The position numbers and the translations under genes were made by a program. From positions 1 to 32,641 of the forward strand of contig JALCCG010000243.1 of NCBI GenBank assembly GCA_023212695.1: a stretch of 32,641 nucleotides of DNA, in the 5' to 3' direction. Under the pieces are notes generated by a model. That model did no database searches. It saw only the letters and a list, made by a program, of their open reading frames with translations, and was not told where the DNA came from. Positions 8,824 to 18,206 of this stretch are shown piece after piece. This stretch comes from Sporisorium sorghi. Taxonomy: Eukaryota; Basidiomycota; Ustilaginomycetes; Ustilaginales; Ustilaginaceae. Position 1 is the stretch's first letter. The number at the start of each line of letters is the position of its first letter.

Positions 8824-11688
8824 TCAAGTGATGATCTTGTCGATCAGCGTCTGCCAGAAGGCCGGATCAAAGTTCTGCGTCTGCGCTTGCGCCTGGCCTT
8901 CGAATCCGACCAGATTCTGCTGCCCCTGCTGCTGCCCCTGCTGCTGCTGCTCCTGCTGCTGCTGCTGCTGCGACGAGCCATCTCCTTGCGATGCCGAATT
9001 GAGAAAGCTCGACGATCCGCCCCCGAATGGCGTCGTCTGCGATGCGCCCTCGGGGGCTGCCATGACACCAGCCTTCATCCGAGCCATGGTGTTCTGCGCC
9101 GGCATCCCGGTCGAGCTTGCGTTTCCTTGCTGCTGCTGCCAAAGCGCGCTGGTGCTGCCGATCGTCTGGCCCGAGATCAGGTCCGCAAGCGAGTTGGAGG
9201 AGGAGGATGACCCCGACGCATTCTGTTCCGCCGCATAACTCGCAGAGACCGGTGTGGCTTGCGAAGTCCAGCCGCTCATTACGGCGCCCGGTGTGAGTCC
9301 GCCTAGAGCCCTCGCTGGGGCTCCGCTCACACCCATCGTATTTGGACCAAACCCACCGATCGAAGGTCCGCCGAGCCCATTGAATCCTCCTCCGAGCCCT
9401 TGCCCAATTGGACCGCTTCCGGAGCCCGCACCGCTGCCCGTGGGATTCAAAACGCTGCCGCCCAACGTTCCAAGCGAATCAAAACCCAAACTTGCACCTG
9501 CCGCACCGCCGCCAAGTCCGTTGGCGCCGTTGTACGCCGCGTCATAAGACGGCATGGTGGCCGCCGCCCACTCGGCCTGGTACCAAGCGTCAAAGAACTG
9601 CTGCGCGTCCTCGCCGCCGCCGTTGGCAGCAGTAGCCATGGACGGCGTCGACGAGCTCGCCCCCGTCAGCACAGCAGGCAGCGAAGAAGTCGACGGACTG
9701 TCGGCATTGCTTCCGGAGGAACTCGCGCCTACAGCGTTGTTGGTCAAGCCACCGCCGCGAGCATTGTACGACCAGTCTCCCGAGCCTTGACGCGATGGCG
9801 GAACGGAACCTGTGCCAGAGCTGCGTGCACCCGAGGCCGCAAGAGCATCTTGTCGCGGCGACCGAGTGGAAGGCTCCGAGAGCACAGAAGATTGCTGCGT
9901 GGGACGTGGCCTTGCCTCTTCCGAGCTGGCGTCCTTGCCATTGGCAGACCGCTGTGCTCCGAGTCCGAGCAGCAAGTGAGCGTCGGATTTCTCATCTCCT
10001 CCGGCCTCGCGGCTCTTCTTGCTCGGCTTAGCGTCGCGATCACCGCCCTCACCTCGACGGCTCGTGTCGGACGACCTGCCTCGTTTCAGAGCTCTGGAAG
10101 TCGTATTGGCACCCTTGCTGGAGCCCTTGAAAGTGGCGGCTGTCTTTTCCACCTGTTCGATCCTCGAGAGAAAGATGCCGATGACGTTGGCTTCGCGATC
10201 TCGCATTTCGTCGCGGAGACTGGCTGGTTTGCTGCGATAATTGTTGACGTAGTGCTCCAGATGGGCCTTGAGCTTGGGAGCGTCGGGCGCATCGGGATCC
10301 ATAAGCAGCACCACGCCAACGACAAGCAGCGAGTGAAAGTACTTGTACGTTCCGATCTGGACTCGATAGAGTAGCAACGGCTCGTCGTCGGATCGGATCT
10401 TTTTGAGGCTCTGCACAAAGTCGCTGCGCATTTCGAGATCGTGCAGAGCAGCGTTGATGCTTGCTTCGCGACAGGGGAGGAAGCGATCACCGTTGGGTCC
10501 GCCAGATCGGAGAAGGTAGGGACGATGGAGTGCGATCCTGACCGAGTTGATCTCGGTGTGTAGCAGGAAGCGATGGACGTTGAGGAAGCCGTAGGTCGAG
10601 TCGAGCGACTTGTCACACTCGACGCCGTCTTTGGTGAGCCGGGCACGGAAGTAGAAGGGCAGATCGTCTTGCAACTTGCGCAAGCTCTTGTCGAGAGCGA
10701 GGACGTCGCTGACATGGACGGGATGGTGCAGATTCTGGAAGGTGGCGAGGATGCGACCCTCGAGCTCGGCGATGCGCTGACGAAAGACCGTGTAGCTGTA
10801 GGCGGTGGGAGGCTCGACGCCTTGGGGCATCTTTGGTGGATGCTTGGGGGCAGGAAAGATATCCTCGTCCATCACGCCACTGGGAACTTGGGTATCGCAG
10901 ACGCGATCGTCAATGACAGCAGGTCGACCCGTGTTAAGGGCGAGCGCCCTGTCGAGAAAGTAGACGGCAGCCCAGACACGTCTGCGAGCCTCGGTCTCGG
11001 CGGGGGAGAGACCAAGCTTGGTGCCATCGCGGTGAAGGCCGATGCTGAAGGCAGCACGGACCGCAGAAGAGCCGAGTGTGTAGGCTTCTCCGATGCGGCG
11101 GTCGAGCAGGAGGAAACGGCAGGAGGTGAGCCAAGCTACAATTTGATCGAGGTCTTCGCGACCCATGATGGAGCTCATGAGCAAGGCCCTGCGGCCTGCA
11201 TAGTGGTAGCGCCTCGCCGTCTTGAGTCGGTCGCGTGGACCTTCGGGGAAGAGCGGATGCTGCACCGAGAGCATGGCGATGGCGCATACGTTGCAGAGGA
11301 GCGCAAAGACGTTGATGTTCTGCGCATTGATCTTGGGACCGGTATTCCAAAAGGCCTCGAAGGACTTACGTAGGAGCTGCTGTGGAAACGGCTGGCGCAT
11401 CCAGTTGATGTCGTTGAAGAAGTGGTCGATGAGGACGTTGCAGTGGGCACGAGTGCTGAATGCGCCAAGCAGATCGGGTGAGGGAGCGGTAGGACAGCCG
11501 TATTCGAGCATGACGACATCCAAGTCCGAGGGCCCTTCGAGGGTGCGGATGGGCAGATTGAGTGGAGTCGACTTTGACGAGCTGCCTGGGAGATCGTCGA
11601 GGATGGAGCTGATGCGCATGTCCATGGAGCCGCCGTTGTAAAAGCCGGTTTTGGGACTGTAACGGCCGTCGGTCTCGAGCTCGTCAAT

Positions 11689-11719
<31 letters not shown>

Positions 11720-12327
11720 GATGCATTTGCTAGCTGTTCGGGCGATTTTGCTAGAGTCGTATCGGACCATACAGCTTTGGAGGACGATGCGGAACGAGAG
11801 TGGGGATCGCTGCGAGAAGAGGCTAGACGGCTGCTGGAGGCAGCAGCAGCAGTGGGTTGTGCGCGTTGTTGAGAGGGCGCTAGAGTGGCAGAAGCCAGAT
11901 GCTGAACCTGCTGAGCCAGCTTGGGTAGATAGTCTTCGAGGATCCTCTCGACACGGGAGAGCCTGGATGCGACATCGTTGGTCTCCTCGCCTGGTTGGAA
12001 GGTCTTGCACCTCTCGGGGATCTTACGAGCGATGCAGTGCTGGCAGGGAGTCTCGCGGTTGCATTTCTGCTTGCGACGGTAACATTCGGTACAGGCGAAG
12101 TGGACGCGATTGCGCTTGCCCGTGCCACGAGAGTAGTTTTTGGGATCGTCTGAGGGAGAGTCGTGGTGATGCGTCTCTGGGGTGTTGGCTGCGTTGGAAG
12201 ACTGACCTTCGCTATGGCGCGAGTTGGTATCGTCGACGTGTTGGCGGTTGTTCTTCATTTTTTGGTCAGAAGCTGCGAGCTGGATGCTGCTGCGTGAGAA
12301 GAAGCTCAGCGAATTAACACGAGGCAT
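8824..12327 (-). CDS. Zn2Cys6 fungal transcription factor with fungal-specific middle domain
   Basis: A single exon of 1167 residues. I start it at the first ATG, 12327 (MPRVNSLSFF); the frame continues upstream to 12411 but only with a TTG. ATG 12258 (MKNNRQ) is an alternative. Residues 79-107 are a complete Zn2Cys6 binuclear cluster, starting CTECYRRKQKCNRETPCQHC and ending with the sixth Cys in PERC, followed by a coiled region (SRLSRVERILEDYLPKLAQQ) for dimerisation. Near residues 200-213 lies a run of ten Asp encoded by pure GAC repeats. Residues about 265-620 match the fungal-specific transcription factor domain, with LIDHFFNDINWMRQPF, GEAYTLGSSAVRAAFSIGLH and ARRRVWAAVYFLDRALALNTGRP. 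The C-terminal third is Gly/Ser/Gln-rich and ends in Gln runs, likely an activation region. It is a DNA-binding regulator in the nucleus; its targets cannot be told from sequence. Confidence 0.9.
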
Positions 12328-12814
12328 AGCCTCCTTTGGCTCGATGTCGATGTCGATGTTGCGGTCGATGGATGGGATGGTTATGGTCCAAGAGCAAGCT
12401 GTGAATGGCAATGTTGAAAGGTCCTCCCTCTTCCCCTCTCACCCTAACCCGGCGGAAAAGCCAAAAAAAAAAAGAAAGGGGGGAAAAAAAAAAAAAGAAA
12501 AAGAGTGAAAGCGAGAAGGCGGACCGACCGACCATCCTAAATTTACGCTGTGCAGCCGGCGACTAACTCGGTGCTTTGCATTGCGTTGCAGACGGCTTTT
12601 TTCGCTTTTGCTGCTGCTCAGCAGAATTACGCCACTGCACAGCTGACAAGAGAGAGACTCAACAAATGCATATCACACGCTCGAAGTCCTTCCTGCTGTA
12701 AGTCAATGCTCACGGAACGATGCGACGGTCATCGGAGACTCTCCGAAGCTTTGATTGACAGCGGTGGTGGTGCCTGAGTAAGCCGTGGGAACGGAGATAG
12801 AGCTTAAAAAAGGG

Positions 12815-12851
<37 letters not shown>

Positions 12852-13001
12852 ACAGGGTCCGCTTGGCGGAGCAACAAATTCGGATTTCGGAAGTGCCGCT
12901 GAGCTGCTGCGCTTGTTTGACTTGGAAGGATCGGTCATCCCGACTTGTCTCGACCATACCATCAACCACTTGACACAGCATCGATCGATCGCAAAGACAC
13001 A
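12328..13001. promoter_or_regulatory. Divergent intergenic region between the Zn2Cys6 gene and PHF5A/RDS3
   Basis: 674 bases between two divergent start codons. It holds a polypurine tract (about 12461-12507, runs of A broken by G) just upstream of the transcription factor start and a GCAA microsatellite at 12816-12851. No other gene is recognised; a small open frame around 12550-12777 has no coherent protein features. Confidence 0.45.
12816..12851. repeat. (GCAA)9 microsatellite
   Basis: Nine perfect tandem copies of GCAA, about 150 bases upstream of the PHF5A/RDS3 start. The array lies in the presumed promoter or leader, and its length is likely to vary between strains. Confidence 0.95.
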
Positions 13002-13603
13002 ATGTCAAAGTAAGTAGTCGAAGCACATGCAGCTGCCACAGACGCTTTCAATGCAGCAACTTACTGTACTTTGTTTTTTTTTTTTTTTTTGCAAACAGAC
13101 ACCATCCAGATCTCATCCTCTGTCGCAAGCTTCCGGGAATCGCCATCGGCAGGCTCTGTGAAAAGGACGACGGTAAATGGTGAGTACATCTCCTTCTCAA
13201 TGGAATTGTCCGATGACAGCAAGCTAATCATCTCGCTTGCATTCCGCGACAGTCCCATCTGCGACTCGTACGTTCGTCCAGCAACGTTGGTGCGCATCTG
13301 CGAAGAGTGCAACTTCGGCTCTTGCGGCGGCAAGTGCATCATCTGCGGAGGCCAGGGTGTATCGGACGCATACTACTGCGCTGAATGTACAAGGCTCGAA
13401 AAGGATCGCGACGGCTGTCCCAAAGTCGTCAACCTCGGTGCCAGTCGAACCGATCTCGCCTATCTGCGCAAAGCTAGAAACCAGCAGCTACAGTAAGAGC
13501 AGCCTACCGACAATTCTCGCTCCGATCGCATCCCGGTCTGCTGACTCTTTCTTTCTTTCTTTCGTTTCGATGACATTCGCATCACAGGTTCCAACGAGGA
13601 TAA
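13002..13603 (+). CDS. RDS3: SF3b subunit PHF5A/Rds3, spliceosomal zinc-finger protein
   Basis: Exons 13002-13009, 13099-13179, 13253-13492 and 13588-13603 give 114 residues. The protein starts [20 protein letters not shown] and is close to human PHF5A throughout: [35 protein letters not shown] and [17 protein letters not shown]5A is a core SF3b subunit of the U2 snRNP that, with SF3B1, contacts the intron branch site; its CxxC pairs make three zinc sites in a knotted fold. Intron 1 (89 nt) follows an 8-nt coding exon and ends in a 17-T run before GCAAACAG. Intron 2 is 73 nt. Intron 3 (GTAAGA...CACAG, CTGAC branch) gives a tail ending QLQFQRG, like the FKKR end of human PHF5A. Without splicing intron 3 the frame stops at 13494-13496 after NQQLQ (110 residues). 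Human Cys26 is Asp here. The body of the call is very secure; the last exon is less so. Confidence 0.93.
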
Positions 13604-13724
13604 TCGCTCTCAACTTGACTCGTCGCCTGTCCGCATCTGTACTTGTACCGGCCCTTCGCAACTCATCCAGCATCTTTAGCATCATCGCCAAATCCTCTTT
13701 CGATTTCTTACGCGTGTGAGACCA

Positions 13725-16217
13725 CTACAGCTCGGCAAAGAAAAACTCGGTGGTCGACGGCAGCGGCGGCGGCTGCACCGTGGTCGGCAGCTCGATCTGT
13801 TCGCCCGTGAGGTCGAGCAGCTTCACCTTGATGCCGATCTCGGTGAGCGTCTGGATCAAGTCGGCCGTCTCGCGCGTGCTCACCACGCCTCCTTCGCCGC
13901 GCAGCATGTTGAGTCCATCCGTCCACTCCGAAAACTGGCTCGCGTTGAGCGCTTGCATCTCGGCCAGGCTCACGTCAGGCGACTGCAACAGACTGATCAC
14001 CATCTCGCCATGCGGCCTTGCACCACCACCTGCAGCATTGTTGGCGTCACCAGCTCCACTGTGATGCGACACCTCGGTCACCAGGCTCAAGTCGATTCGT
14101 TCCGCGAGGTCGTCCAGCCCGCCTCGGATGGGGAAGCGCTCCGACGAGTCGCAGTAGTAGAGCAACTTCTTGTTTGGTGCCAGTCGGTAGAAGCGCCATG
14201 GCTTGGGAGTACCGGTTGAAGCACCATTACCCGTAGCTCGAGCTGCGGGGACTGCGGTGTCGACGGTGCTCGTGGACCCTCTGCGCTGCTTGTTGTTGAT
14301 GCCAAGTGCATTTGCTGCTGGAGTCGCCACGTTGCGGAACCACGCTCCTTCGAGCAAGCACTGAATGCGCTGTTGACGAACAAACTCGTAGCTCTCCCGG
14401 TAGATGCGTCCACGCAAGTTGCGCATCGACGCCTTGGAGTTGTAGTCTTCGTCCACTTCGAGCTCCTTCATCTGCCTGTCGCGCACCGTGCGGTACTCCG
14501 AGTTGAGGAACGCATCTTCGACCTCGACCCACGCGCTGCTCGTCTCCTCTTGCTTGCCCAGCGCCTCGTTGACTTGGCTGCGAACCAGCGCCGACACGCG
14601 TGTGAAATCAGAAGCGGCCGCGCCCGATTCGTTCCACATGCGCAAGAAGAAGCGCAACGCCAGGTGATGCACCTTGGGCAACGACAGCAAGAAGGGAAGA
14701 TACGTAGTCGAAGTGGTGTACGAGCCGGATTCGATGTTCCAATGATCAGCAAGGATCGAGGTCACCTCAATCGAGGCTCGTGCAAGCATGCAGCGTCGCT
14801 CCTCGGGACGATTGATCTGCTCGAGGATCATCTTGGCGTAAAACTCCGGATCTGAGCGTACAAACGACTCGAGGTTAGACAGACCCAGCCAGCCCGTGCG
14901 TCCAAACTCCTTGGCAGCCGATTCCGAGGCGAACCCAATGCGTCGCCATTTGTATCGAGTGGTAGCACTCACCGAGAGCCTCGGCTCATCGTGCGAAGAG
15001 TTGGCGTGCGCTGCTGCTGCTGCTGCTGCTGCTGGGTTGGGAACGACGACATCGCTGATCTTGGCCTGCAGCCAAATGTACGAGAGGGCGTGGACGTGGC
15101 GCTTGTCCGTAGGCGTGACGACGGTGCGCATACGACGGTGGGCTGCTCGTATGACGTTGCTCTGATACTCGAGGATGGACGATGCCAGCTCGTCGCCTCG
15201 ACTCGAGTCCATGAGCCATGCCACGGCCTTGGAGGCGTTGAGCTTCTCGAGCTCCGAGGTGAAGCTCTCGAACAAGTCGTCCGAGACATTGCGCAAGAGG
15301 CTGTTGATGAGGCTGAGACTGTACAGCTTGAGCGTTGTGTCTGAGCTGCCGATACGGTTGACGAGGGTTTGGAGGAAGAGCCTCTCGCGTTGAATCTCGT
15401 TGTAGACAAACTCAAAGCCGTAGCGATAGACGGCGGGGGTCGAAGTGGTGGCAACATGGCCACCGTCCGTGACGACTCGACCCGTTTTTGGCGAGTCTTG
15501 CGGGCCAGAGACGACGAGCTTTTTGAGGATGGCAGTAGCAGGTCGACAAACGTTGATGCGCTCTTGAGTGACGAGCAGGGTGACCACCTTTGCAACAAAG
15601 ACGTCGTCGATGATGTCCCATCCGTACTCGAAGCCTTCCATGAGGTTTTGACAGCTGGTCAAAGCATATGCCAGGGTGTTGCCCGAAGAATGATTGCGAA
15701 TGACGTTCAGCAGCTCTTTGACGCCGCCTCGTGCAACAAACTCGTCGGTGAATGCCGACTCTCTGATGAGCCTCTGGAGCGTGTAGGTGGCCATCTTCAA
15801 GGTTCTGTCGTCGCGCGAGCTGAGCTTGTCGACCATTTCGACTGCCTCGATGGTCGGAGAGGAGCACAGCTTGAAGTTGGCACCAGCTTCGATCTTTCTT
15901 GCCATATTGGCGTCGTCGATGAGCTCGTCGTCATCATCGTCCCTGAGCGCAAACAGGGCTGGAGGCTCCTGCACGCCGAGATGAGCATTTGCACAGAGCT
16001 GGCGGATGACGTCCTGAACGGGCAAGCTGGGGTCGATGAGCGCCTTGATGGTGGACTGGCCGTAGGTGACGAGGTTGATGCGGTTGGCGATCTGGGGTGA
16101 TGCGGGTTGAGGGGCTGCAGGGTCGATGTAGCTCTGGTGTGTTGTTGATGTTGCTGTTGTTGGTGATGCCACAGCTGGCAGTCCACCTCGGCTGGGTCCA
16201 GGCTCTGCGGCGGACAT
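13725..16217 (-). CDS. ELMO/CED-12 family protein (partner of DOCK-type Rac GEF)
   Basis: A single exon of 830 residues from ATG 16217. Residues about 45-115 form a ubiquitin-like/RBD-type start (INLVTYGQSTIKALIDPSLP). Next come armadillo-like helices (TLKMATYTLQRLIRESAFTDEFVARGG, GNTLAYALTSCQNLMEGFEYGWD) and a linker. The ELMO domain lies at about 370-530, with GRTGWLGLSNLESFVRSDP and MLARASIEVTSILADHW. A PH-like domain spans about 672-785 (WRFYRLAPNKKLLYYCD). The last residues include PPPLPS, a PxxP motif. In animals, ELMO proteins bind DOCK180-type exchange factors through the PH region and the C-terminal PxxP, and activate Rac for actin remodelling. A similar role upstream of a fungal Rac1 is inferred. 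It is convergent with PHF5A/RDS3, with only 121 bases between them, and in tandem with COQ4. Confidence 0.85.
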   Translation of the reverse strand: MSAAEPGPSRGGLPAVASPTTATSTTHQSYIDPAAPQPASPQIANRINLVTYGQSTIKALIDPSLPVQDVIRQLCANAHLGVQEPPALFALRDDDDDELIDDANMARKIEAGANFKLCSSPTIEAVEMVDKLSSRDDRTLKMATYTLQRLIRESAFTDEFVARGGVKELLNVIRNHSSGNTLAYALTSCQNLMEGFEYGWDIIDDVFVAKVVTLLVTQERINVCRPATAILKKLVVSGPQDSPKTGRVVTDGGHVATTSTPAVYRYGFEFVYNEIQRERLFLQTLVNRIGSSDTTLKLYSLSLINSLLRNVSDDLFESFTSELEKLNASKAVAWLMDSSRGDELASSILEYQSNVIRAAHRRMRTVVTPTDKRHVHALSYIWLQAKISDVVVPNPAAAAAAAAHANSSHDEPRLSVSATTRYKWRRIGFASESAAKEFGRTGWLGLSNLESFVRSDPEFYAKMILEQINRPEERRCMLARASIEVTSILADHWNIESGSYTTSTTYLPFLLSLPKVHHLALRFFLRMWNESGAAASDFTRVSALVRSQVNEALGKQEETSSAWVEVEDAFLNSEYRTVRDRQMKELEVDEDYNSKASMRNLRGRIYRESYEFVRQQRIQCLLEGAWFRNVATPAANALGINNKQRRGSTSTVDTAVPAARATGNGASTGTPKPWRFYRLAPNKKLLYYCDSSERFPIRGGLDDLAERIDLSLVTEVSHHSGAGDANNAAGGGARPHGEMVISLLQSPDVSLAEMQALNASQFSEWTDGLNMLRGEGGVVSTRETADLIQTLTEIGIKVKLLDLTGEQIELPTTVQPPPLPSTTEFFFAEL

Positions 16218-16586
16218 TGTTGGGCTAGAAGATGGATGCGAAGGTTGAGGATGCAGGAAAAGCTGTTGTGGTGATGATGCTTTGGTGGGTGGTTGTCAGA
16301 AGGATACAGTAGTGAGATGCAGCGAAGACTGGTCAGTGCAGCCAGCCGCAAGGGCAAACTCGAGCGAAGGATCGGCAGGTTTGAACAGCTGCGGGCGCAA
16401 TTTTTGGGCGTAAAATTCAAGCTGCATTTCTCCGCAATTCACATGCGTGTGTGTGAGAGGAATCGCTCTTCAAGCTCGAGACAAGGCTTCTTCTTGGTTG
16501 CCTCGAGACTGGTCACAGCGGAACATGCAGGAATCAAGGAACTTTGCAGACAGCAGATGTGGATTGCTGTAAAAGATGGAGATGAA
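16218..16586. promoter_or_regulatory. Intergenic region between ELMO start and COQ4 end
   Basis: 369 bases upstream of the ELMO gene and downstream of COQ4, both on the minus strand. It must hold the COQ4 3' end and the ELMO promoter. I see no specific element apart from a short GTGTGTGTG stretch near 16446-16455. Confidence 0.35.
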
Positions 16587-17820
16587 TCAAGTTGACACTG
16601 CATCGTTGCTTGCTTGCTGCTGTAGCTGTTGCTGTTGCTGTTGACGAGCTTTTTGATGTTGCAAGATCTTGGAAGGCCATCCCCGTCTCTTGCCGCTCTT
16701 CTTGGCACGGCCCGAGAACTTTGCAACGTGGATGGGGGGCCGAGTAATACCAAACTCTCTGCGCATGTCGTCAATGTCTCTCTCCCAGCACCTCTCCCAT
16801 TCGATCGAGATGAGCGGAACCGAGGTTCTCCCCACGTGCATGGCCCAAGGTATCAATGTCTGTAGAGCTGAGAGGTCGGCAGAGGAGGACGAAGCTTGTT
16901 GAGGTGCTGGAGATGCTGCAGGCTGTTGGAAAGCTGCGGAAACAAGCTGCGATGGCTTGGGCATTGCTGAAAGGTTCGAGGCTAGGATGCGCAGAGTACC
17001 GCCAGCCGCTGCGAATCCAGCGACGGGCATGTTGATCTGCGCCATCTCAAAGTACTTGACTACGGTCTCGCCGAGCTGCGTGACGGGCATTCGTAGCAGG
17101 AGGTGGTAGAAGTCGTGCGATTCGCGATAGCGTTGGATGAGGTACTTTTGCTCGGCCGTTGGCATGTAATCCGCTTCAGCACGGCCGTCGGGACCAACAC
17201 GATTCTCTTTGAGCCATTCGATCCATTCACGACCGAATGTGCCGCGATCGAGACGAGCGAGGTAGTCGACGTCGACGGTTTCCGAGTTGACAGAAGGACG
17301 TTCGATGAGCAGTCTGCGTCCCGACTCGGTTGATCGCATCGATTCCAACAGGTGGGGCAGCGATGGACCCGAGGATACTTGTGTGAGCATCGATAGCAAG
17401 TCTGGCGAGCGCCATGTCAGAAGAGCAATGTCAGCTGAACACTGTAGAGCAGTATCGAAAATACAGTCAGCTTTGCTTACCTCCGCGAGCAGGCTTGTTG
17501 AGCAGACCGAGCGCGCTGCCCGCTGTCAGCAGAGCTCGACCAAGAAGCGTGGTGGGCATGTGCTCGACCTCATCGATTCTTGCCTCGTTGTCAGATTTCC
17601 TCGTAGCTTTGTCTGACCCACGCGGTGCAGTCGGAGCCAAAGTGCCGTATCCGCATCGAGTATATGCTATCGTCGCTGTTTTCGCTGCCGTTGCTGGACG
17701 TTGACAAATGCGTGCGGACGAGGTTGCGAGTGATGGCAACGCAGACATGGAAGCGCCGGCACCTCGACTTGTCGGCCCCACCGAGATAAGCTGCTTTGCG
17801 CAGTGGATAGACGATGTCAT
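16587..17820 (-). CDS. COQ4: Ubiquinone biosynthesis protein COQ4, mitochondrial
   Basis: Two exons on the minus strand, 17820-17481 and 17401-16587, give 384 residues. The 79-nt intron (GTAAGC...GCCAG, branch GCTGAC) joins HMPTTLLGRALLTAGSALG and NKPARG to DLLSMLTQVSSG, matching the start of the COQ4 fold. The N-terminal ~85 residues are Ala/Ser/Arg-rich, a mitochondrial presequence. The metal site HDxxHx11E is complete: H209, D210, H213, E225 within SHDFYHLLLRMPVTQLGE. COQ4 is a peripheral matrix-side inner-membrane protein that organises the CoQ synthome and has been linked to decarboxylation and hydroxylation of the C1 position of the head-group. After the conserved end (FGITRPP) a basic and Gln-rich tail of about 45 residues follows, absent from typical COQ4. 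It is divergent from the ceramide glucosyltransferase gene. Confidence 0.93.
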
Positions 17821-18206
17821 CTTGTCGGAGAGCCGATGCGGGCAAGAGCGGGCAGAGTGAGAGTGAGAGTGAGAATCGAGGTGACGGTGGCGTGGGAAGG
17901 TCGTCTACTTCTGACCATCACACAGCAAACAACGCCGTTTCGGGTCCATTTGCCGACGCAGAAGCAGAAATTCCTCCACCTTTTTGCGGTCACAAAAAAA
18001 AAAATCGATTTTTATTTTCCTTTTTTCCTTTTTTTATTTTTATTTTTATTTTTATTTTTTTTGGGGGTCAAGTGTTGGTCAAAAAACGCGCCAATAAACT
18101 CAGCCTTCCATCTCGCTCTCTCTCATCGTCGTCTCTCCACCACCACACTGTTCGAAGCCCTGTTTCAAAGGACCTAGTGTAGCCATGCAACGAGCATAGA
18201 CGCACG
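17821..18206. promoter_or_regulatory. Divergent promoter region of COQ4 and ceramide glucosyltransferase
   Basis: 386 bases between divergent start codons. It holds GAGAGTGAGAGTGAGA near 17857-17876, an A run (17995-18003) and a T-rich block of ATTTTT repeats ending in GGGGG (about 18006-18065), then a C/T-rich leader with a tiny upstream open frame. No separate gene is seen. Confidence 0.45.
18185..18199 (+). promoter_or_regulatory. Minimal upstream open reading frame (ATG CAA CGA GCA TAG)
   Basis: A four-codon open frame ending 7 bases before the main ATG at 18207. Its ATG has G at -3 and the main ATG has A at -3, both acceptable contexts. If the transcript starts upstream of 18185, ribosomes would meet this frame first, which could damp translation. 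Whether it is in the transcript is unknown. Confidence 0.4.

Noticed and set aside
9400..10374. 324-residue plus-strand open frame inside the Zn2Cys6 gene
   Set aside because: Arg/Ser-rich composition typical of an antisense shadow; the minus-strand frame is continuous with recognised domains.
12328..12411. N-terminal extension of the Zn2Cys6 protein
   Set aside because: It would need a TTG start at 12411; the first ATG is at 12327.
12816..12851. Tandem repeat considered as a CRISPR or satellite array
   Set aside because: It is a simple 4-base microsatellite without spacers.
15369..16100. 243-residue plus-strand open frame over the ELMO gene start
   Set aside because: Antisense shadow of the armadillo-like region, no domain.
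18148..18160. GTTCGAAGCC, resembling a tRNA T-arm
   Set aside because: No matching acceptor, D-arm or anticodon stem around it; it lies in the leader of the glucosyltransferase gene.
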